DNA of 64,000 nucleotides. It comes from Bacillota bacterium. GTDB lineage: Bacteria > Bacillota > Desulfotomaculia > Desulfotomaculales > Desulfallaceae. The position numbers and the translations under genes were made by a program. Location: contig JAEXOR010000050.1 in NCBI GenBank assembly GCA_023439185.1, positions 1 through 64,000 of the forward strand, given 5' to 3'. The notes beneath the pieces are model-generated. The model was not told the origin of the DNA. It did no database searches and saw only the letters and a list, made by a program, of their open reading frames with translations. This document shows, piece by piece, positions 61,291 through 64,000 of the stretch (position 1 is its first letter; each line of letters begins with the position of its first letter).

Positions 61291-61360
61291 AAAAAAAAGG
61301 CACAGTTTTTTCTTTTTAAATTAATCACTCTATCACTTAAAATTTAAACATCACTGCGCC
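61291..61360 (-). terminator. Second terminator in the gap between agr locus and secreted-protein gene
   Basis: Minus strand: GGCGCAGT (61353-61360) pairs with ACTGTGCC (61299-61306, one G-U pair), inner AAATT/AATTT arms follow, then eight T (61291-61298). It lies in the 455-bp gene-free gap 61065-61519, which otherwise shows nothing clear. Confidence 0.55.
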
Positions 61361-61489
61361 TTCTAAATTGTGAATTCATTCTACCTGCCATAAAAATACA
61401 CGTCAACCACCCTCGCCCAGAAAGTGGATATCCTTGCCTGAAACCTGCTTTTGGCCATTTGAAATTTTATTGTATAAAACGGTACTGCG

Positions 61490-61517
61490 AAAAAAGAAGG
61501 GCGCCTTTACAGCCCTT
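61490..61517 (-). terminator. Terminator immediately after agr-like response regulator
   Basis: Minus strand: AAGGGC (61512-61517) pairs with GCCCTT (61497-61502), followed by C and TTTTTT (61490-61495). It starts two bases past the TAG stop of the regulator. Confidence 0.8.
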
Positions 61518-61519
61518 CC

Positions 61520-62278
61520 CTAACCGCCTGGCATTGCCAGCATTTTTTCCAGTACCCTGGCTCTCTTTGCAACCATTAATGCCGTTTTTTCTGTGACGGT
61601 AAAACTAATCTCATAGCCGTTTCTGCCCCGGGGGTAAATCTCCTTAATCATATTCAAGTTTATAATAAAGGACCGGTGGGAACGGAAAAAGGTTCTGCCG
61701 ATTAGCCTTGCCTCAATGCTGTTCAGGCTTTCCGTGATGCTAAGTTTATCTTTTCTGGTAATAATAATGGTTTTCTCCTCTTCCGTGGTGATAAAAATAA
61801 TGTCTTGGATATTTATAAAGATCAGCTTTTCATTCTGCCTGATCACAAATCTGACGGAGCTTGTTTTTCCAATTGCGGGTGAAGCGAAGCGGTTTGTTGG
61901 AACAGGTGTTCTTTTTGCATCCTGTTGTTTGATCCTTTCCATGGTCCTTTTAATGCGCTCCAGTTTAAATGGTTTAACCAGATAATCAAAAGCATAAACT
62001 TCGAAAGCTTCATGGGTGTAGTCATCGTGAGCGGTGGCAAAAATCAATATGGTCCGGGGATTAATGTCGCATATTTCCCGCGCCAGATCCACACCGTTTT
62101 TTCCCGGCAATTCAATGTCGATAAAGACTACCCGGGGATGCAGCTTTTTCATCATTTCCAACGCCGTTATGCCGTCCCCGGCTTCTCCCAACACTTCCAC
62201 ATCGGGTATTTGTGACAGTGTCTTCTTGAGTATATGGCGCATGGCCGGGTCGTCTTCGGCAATCAATACCGATAACAT
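61520..62278 (-). CDS. LytTR-type response regulator (AgrA-like)
   Basis: 252 residues from ATG 62278 (an in-frame TTG lies 12 bp upstream; neither has an ideal site). Receiver domain: VLIAEDDPAM, phospho-acceptor in VVFIDIELPGKNG, and DYLVKPF. The C-terminal LytTR DNA-binding domain (about 145-250) has FFRSHRSFIINLNMIKEIYPRGRNGYEI. It is the last gene of an operon with kinase, agrB and agrD, so it should respond to the peptide pheromone and bind agr-type promoter repeats. Confidence 0.9.
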   Translation of the reverse strand: MLSVLIAEDDPAMRHILKKTLSQIPDVEVLGEAGDGITALEMMKKLHPRVVFIDIELPGKNGVDLAREICDINPRTILIFATAHDDYTHEAFEVYAFDYLVKPFKLERIKRTMERIKQQDAKRTPVPTNRFASPAIGKTSSVRFVIRQNEKLIFINIQDIIFITTEEEKTIIITRKDKLSITESLNSIEARLIGRTFFRSHRSFIINLNMIKEIYPRGRNGYEISFTVTEKTALMVAKRARVLEKMLAMPGG

Positions 62279-62304
62279 GATTTGCCACAAACCTTTCCGT
62301 CAAC

Positions 62305-62430
62305 TTATTTTTTCACCGGCGGCACCGGCTGGTATACAGTAAAAAAGCTGGCCGGTTTAATGCCGATACCTGCTATAATCAAGGCCGTCAATATTACAGG
62401 AGTGTAAAGCAATTTCTTCAGCAAACGCAT
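62305..62430 (-). CDS. agrD: AgrD-like cyclic lactone autoinducer prepeptide
   Basis: 41 codons, not previously obvious because it overlaps the agrB end by 74 bp in another frame. The ATG at 62430 is preceded by AAGGGGGGTGAAG six bases upstream. The translation begins MRLLKKLLYTPVILTA (amphipathic leader), then PASFFTVYQPVPPVKK. The YQP-x-x-P tail is typical of Firmicutes cyclic-lactone autoinducers; Ser would replace the usual ring Cys, giving a lactone. AgrB cuts and cyclises such peptides. It starts inside agrB's 3' end, so it is translationally linked. Export and sensing are inferred. Confidence 0.8.
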   Translation of the reverse strand: MRLLKKLLYTPVILTALIIAGIGIKPASFFTVYQPVPPVKK

Positions 62431-63073
62431 CGTCTTCACCCCCCTTGCCCGTTAATTTAATCATAAACCCGTCGGCACGGGCCACCAACCCGTAACCCCA
62501 CGGGGTAAAGCTTATGGTTTGCGTGGTCAGGGCTAAAAGAGCGGCCAGCATAAGGGAACAGTTTCCCCAATCTGCCAAGTGTATGATTAGCCCGGCCCAA
62601 AGTAACAGGTACAGTAGGGACAAGGTTTTAAACATGTTTATTTCCCGCTTTCCGTCCAGAACGCGATAGGGTACTTCCCCAGGCGCCCATTTAACGGTGC
62701 AGGCAGCCGACATAATGATAACAATACCGGCCATGATCTTAAGCAAGTGCAGCGTTGTCAGGCCGGCTGTGTTTGCCGCCGCCAGGCCGATAAACAGGTA
62801 CATTGTTACCCCCAGGACCAGGCAGCGCCAGTAACCGGTACAGTGGCCGCCGCCGCTCAGCAGGCGAAAAAGGCCGGCGGCAGCCAGCGCCAAGGCTACC
62901 TGGGATACAATGTTTAACAGGTAAGCCAGGGTAAAAAGTACCGCTCCCTTAATTAGCATGCCCATAATTATTTCCAGGCCATAGCGCAACTGGTCCACTT
63001 TGTCCTCTTCCAGGCCGGTAGCCTGCGCCATATGTAAAGCGGCTGCACCGGCCAGTTTGTTTAAATCAATCAT
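62357..63073 (-). CDS. agrB: AgrB-like peptidase/accessory gene regulator B
   Basis: 238 residues, a little longer than AgrB of staphylococci (189). Catalytic motif GGGHCTGYWRC holds His and, seven residues on, Cys as in AgrB (His77/Cys84). WAPGEVPYRVLDGK recalls the conserved loop with Pro. Five to six TM helices are seen. AgrB cuts the C-terminus of the AgrD prepeptide and forms the cyclic (thio)lactone in the membrane. AAGGAGT lies before the ATG. Its last 25 codons overlap agrD in another frame, so this extension may not be essential. Confidence 0.92.
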   Translation of the reverse strand: MIDLNKLAGAAALHMAQATGLEEDKVDQLRYGLEIIMGMLIKGAVLFTLAYLLNIVSQVALALAAAGLFRLLSGGGHCTGYWRCLVLGVTMYLFIGLAAANTAGLTTLHLLKIMAGIVIIMSAACTVKWAPGEVPYRVLDGKREINMFKTLSLLYLLLWAGLIIHLADWGNCSLMLAALLALTTQTISFTPWGYGLVARADGFMIKLTGKGGEDDAFAEEIALHSCNIDGLDYSRYRH

Positions 63074-63087
63074 AGCCTCTTGACTCC

Positions 63088-64000
63088 TTAATCCGGTATA
63101 TATACCGAAAAAATTGTTTCGTCGCCGGTATGTTCCATGGTTACCCGACCCGAGTATTTGTCAACGATCTCTTTTACAATGGTCAGACCCAAGCCCCGGT
63201 TGTTTTCCTTGGTACTGTAATGCGGTTCGTACATTCGGTCCCGCGTTTCAGCAGGGATGGGGTCGCCCGTGTTGGCCACGGTGAATACATATTCCCCTGG
63301 TTCCCGGGAAATCTCCAGCCTCACCAAGCGGCGTTCCCCTGCATAAGCGACCACTGCATCAATGGCGTTGTCCAGCAGGTTGCCCAGCAGGGAGTTGGCC
63401 TCCATGGTGCTTAATGATAAACCTTGCAGGCTACAGTCCACCTGAATGCTGAAAGGTACACCCCGGGCTTCAGCCTGTCCCGCCTTGGCAAAAAGCATGG
63501 CGCTGATGCCGGGATTGTCGGTTTTAACCACTTCCGCCGGGTTGGTGATCTCTAAAAACATCTGCTCCACATAATCACGGGCTTCATTAAAAGAACCGAC
63601 CTCAAGGAGCCCGTAAACCGCCTGCAGATGGTGGTTGTAGTCATGGCGCTGCTTTCTAATGGTCTTGATTAACTTGTCCAGTTGGGTAATGGTTTCCCCG
63701 GCTTTACGGGCCTCGAATTCTTTTTCTTTTAAAACGGATATTCTTCTTAACGCACCAATTGAAAGCACTGTTACGGCAACAAGCATCAAACTAAATGAGA
63801 CCGTGATCAAATGTAAGTATCTATTAGCCAAGGCTCCTGTTTGGGAAAAGAATAAAGTCAGATTTAATATTGCCAGCAGCAGTACAGGAAATAAAACCAG
63901 TACATATAAACTTAAAAATGTCTTTTTGGCCTTTATTCCGATATCGTCTCCGGAAGTCCGTTCTTTTGTTGCAGCGTCATAATTAAGTAAGTGAAAATTA
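63088..64000 (-). CDS. AgrC-like sensor histidine kinase (partial at window end)
   Basis: The frame is open through 64000, so the start lies outside the window; 303 or so residues are visible. Two TM segments appear near the visible N-terminus (LSLYVLVLFPVLLLAILNLTLFF and LHLITVSFSLMLVAVTVLSI), a coiled-coil linker, the phospho-acceptor QRHDYNHHLQAVYGLL, and a GHKL ATPase domain with NLLDNAIDAV and GLGLTIVKEIV. The HDYNHHL helix is the AgrC/CitA (HPK10/SpoOB) type. It overlies the first position of the operon kinase-agrB-agrD-regulator and should bind the autoinducer through its membrane part. In staphylococci the order is B-D-C-A, so the kinase-first order is unusual. Confidence 0.88.
   Translation of the reverse strand, partial: NFHLLNYDAATKERTSGDDIGIKAKKTFLSLYVLVLFPVLLLAILNLTLFFSQTGALANRYLHLITVSFSLMLVAVTVLSIGALRRISVLKEKEFEARKAGETITQLDKLIKTIRKQRHDYNHHLQAVYGLLEVGSFNEARDYVEQMFLEITNPAEVVKTDNPGISAMLFAKAGQAEARGVPFSIQVDCSLQGLSLSTMEANSLLGNLLDNAIDAVVAYAGERRLVRLEISREPGEYVFTVANTGDPIPAETRDRMYEPHYSTKENNRGLGLTIVKEIVDKYSGRVTMEHTGDETIFSVYIPD

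Overview
The window looks like chromosome from an anaerobic, motile, Gram-positive (Firmicutes) bacterium, most like the Peptococcaceae (Desulfotomaculum/Pelotomaculum type). This rests on AGGAGG-type ribosome binding sites, a CIRCE operator, PxpABC/biotin-carboxylase and Na+-decarboxylase genes, an agr-type quorum-sensing locus, chemoreceptors and a cyclic-di-GMP riboswitch. The genus is an inference. I saw no rRNA, tRNA or CRISPR array.

Left third (1-31 kb), host-like composition: a flavin-binding protein, an atypical cis-prenyltransferase, an Fe-S/DUF3786 protein and its MarR regulator, which share TGTAAACATATTAACA-like sites. Next come htpG under a perfect CIRCE, a VanRS-like two-component pair, and an ABC-F ribosome-protection-type gene behind an attenuator-like leader that contains a six-codon leader peptide. 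A GbsR/MarR-like regulator heads a MacAB-like ABC efflux operon. An azoreductase/HxlR pair follows, then a sigma-54 activator facing a sigma-54 promoter for a small operon with a Na+-translocating decarboxylase beta subunit. After that are a secreted RCC1-propeller/stalk protein, a membrane LuxR regulator, two chemoreceptors (one behind a c-di-GMP-I riboswitch with a terminator switch) and MFS and MATE exporters.

Middle (31-50 kb): a leftward operon pxpB-pxpC-pxpA-accB-accC-DUF1097 with a cupin-XRE regulator and a structured leader. It is followed by a patchwork, partly AT-rich accessory island (about 39.2-50 kb). The island holds an OLD-like ATPase overlapping a DUF4276 (TOPRIM-like) gene, an EFR1 ferredoxin/DUF1848 pair, a SEC-C/TPR protein, an inactivated metallo-beta-lactamase-fold gene, and a CBASS-like module: CD-NTase, SLATT two-TM effector, DUF6414 protein and a Clp/torsin-type AAA+ ATPase. 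Decayed copies of the EFR1 and MBL genes lie within or at the edge of the island, which points to repeated rearrangement.

Right (50-64 kb): M29 aminopeptidase, a rifampin-phosphotransferase-like PEP synthase homologue with a palindromic element inserted in frame, RecQ, oligoendopeptidase F and a TPR protein. Then come IS1595 and IS66 remnants, a secreted protein of unknown function, and an agr-like quorum-sensing operon running kinase-agrB-agrD-LytTR regulator. The 41-codon agrD pheromone gene overlaps the 3' end of agrB. The kinase gene runs off the right end.
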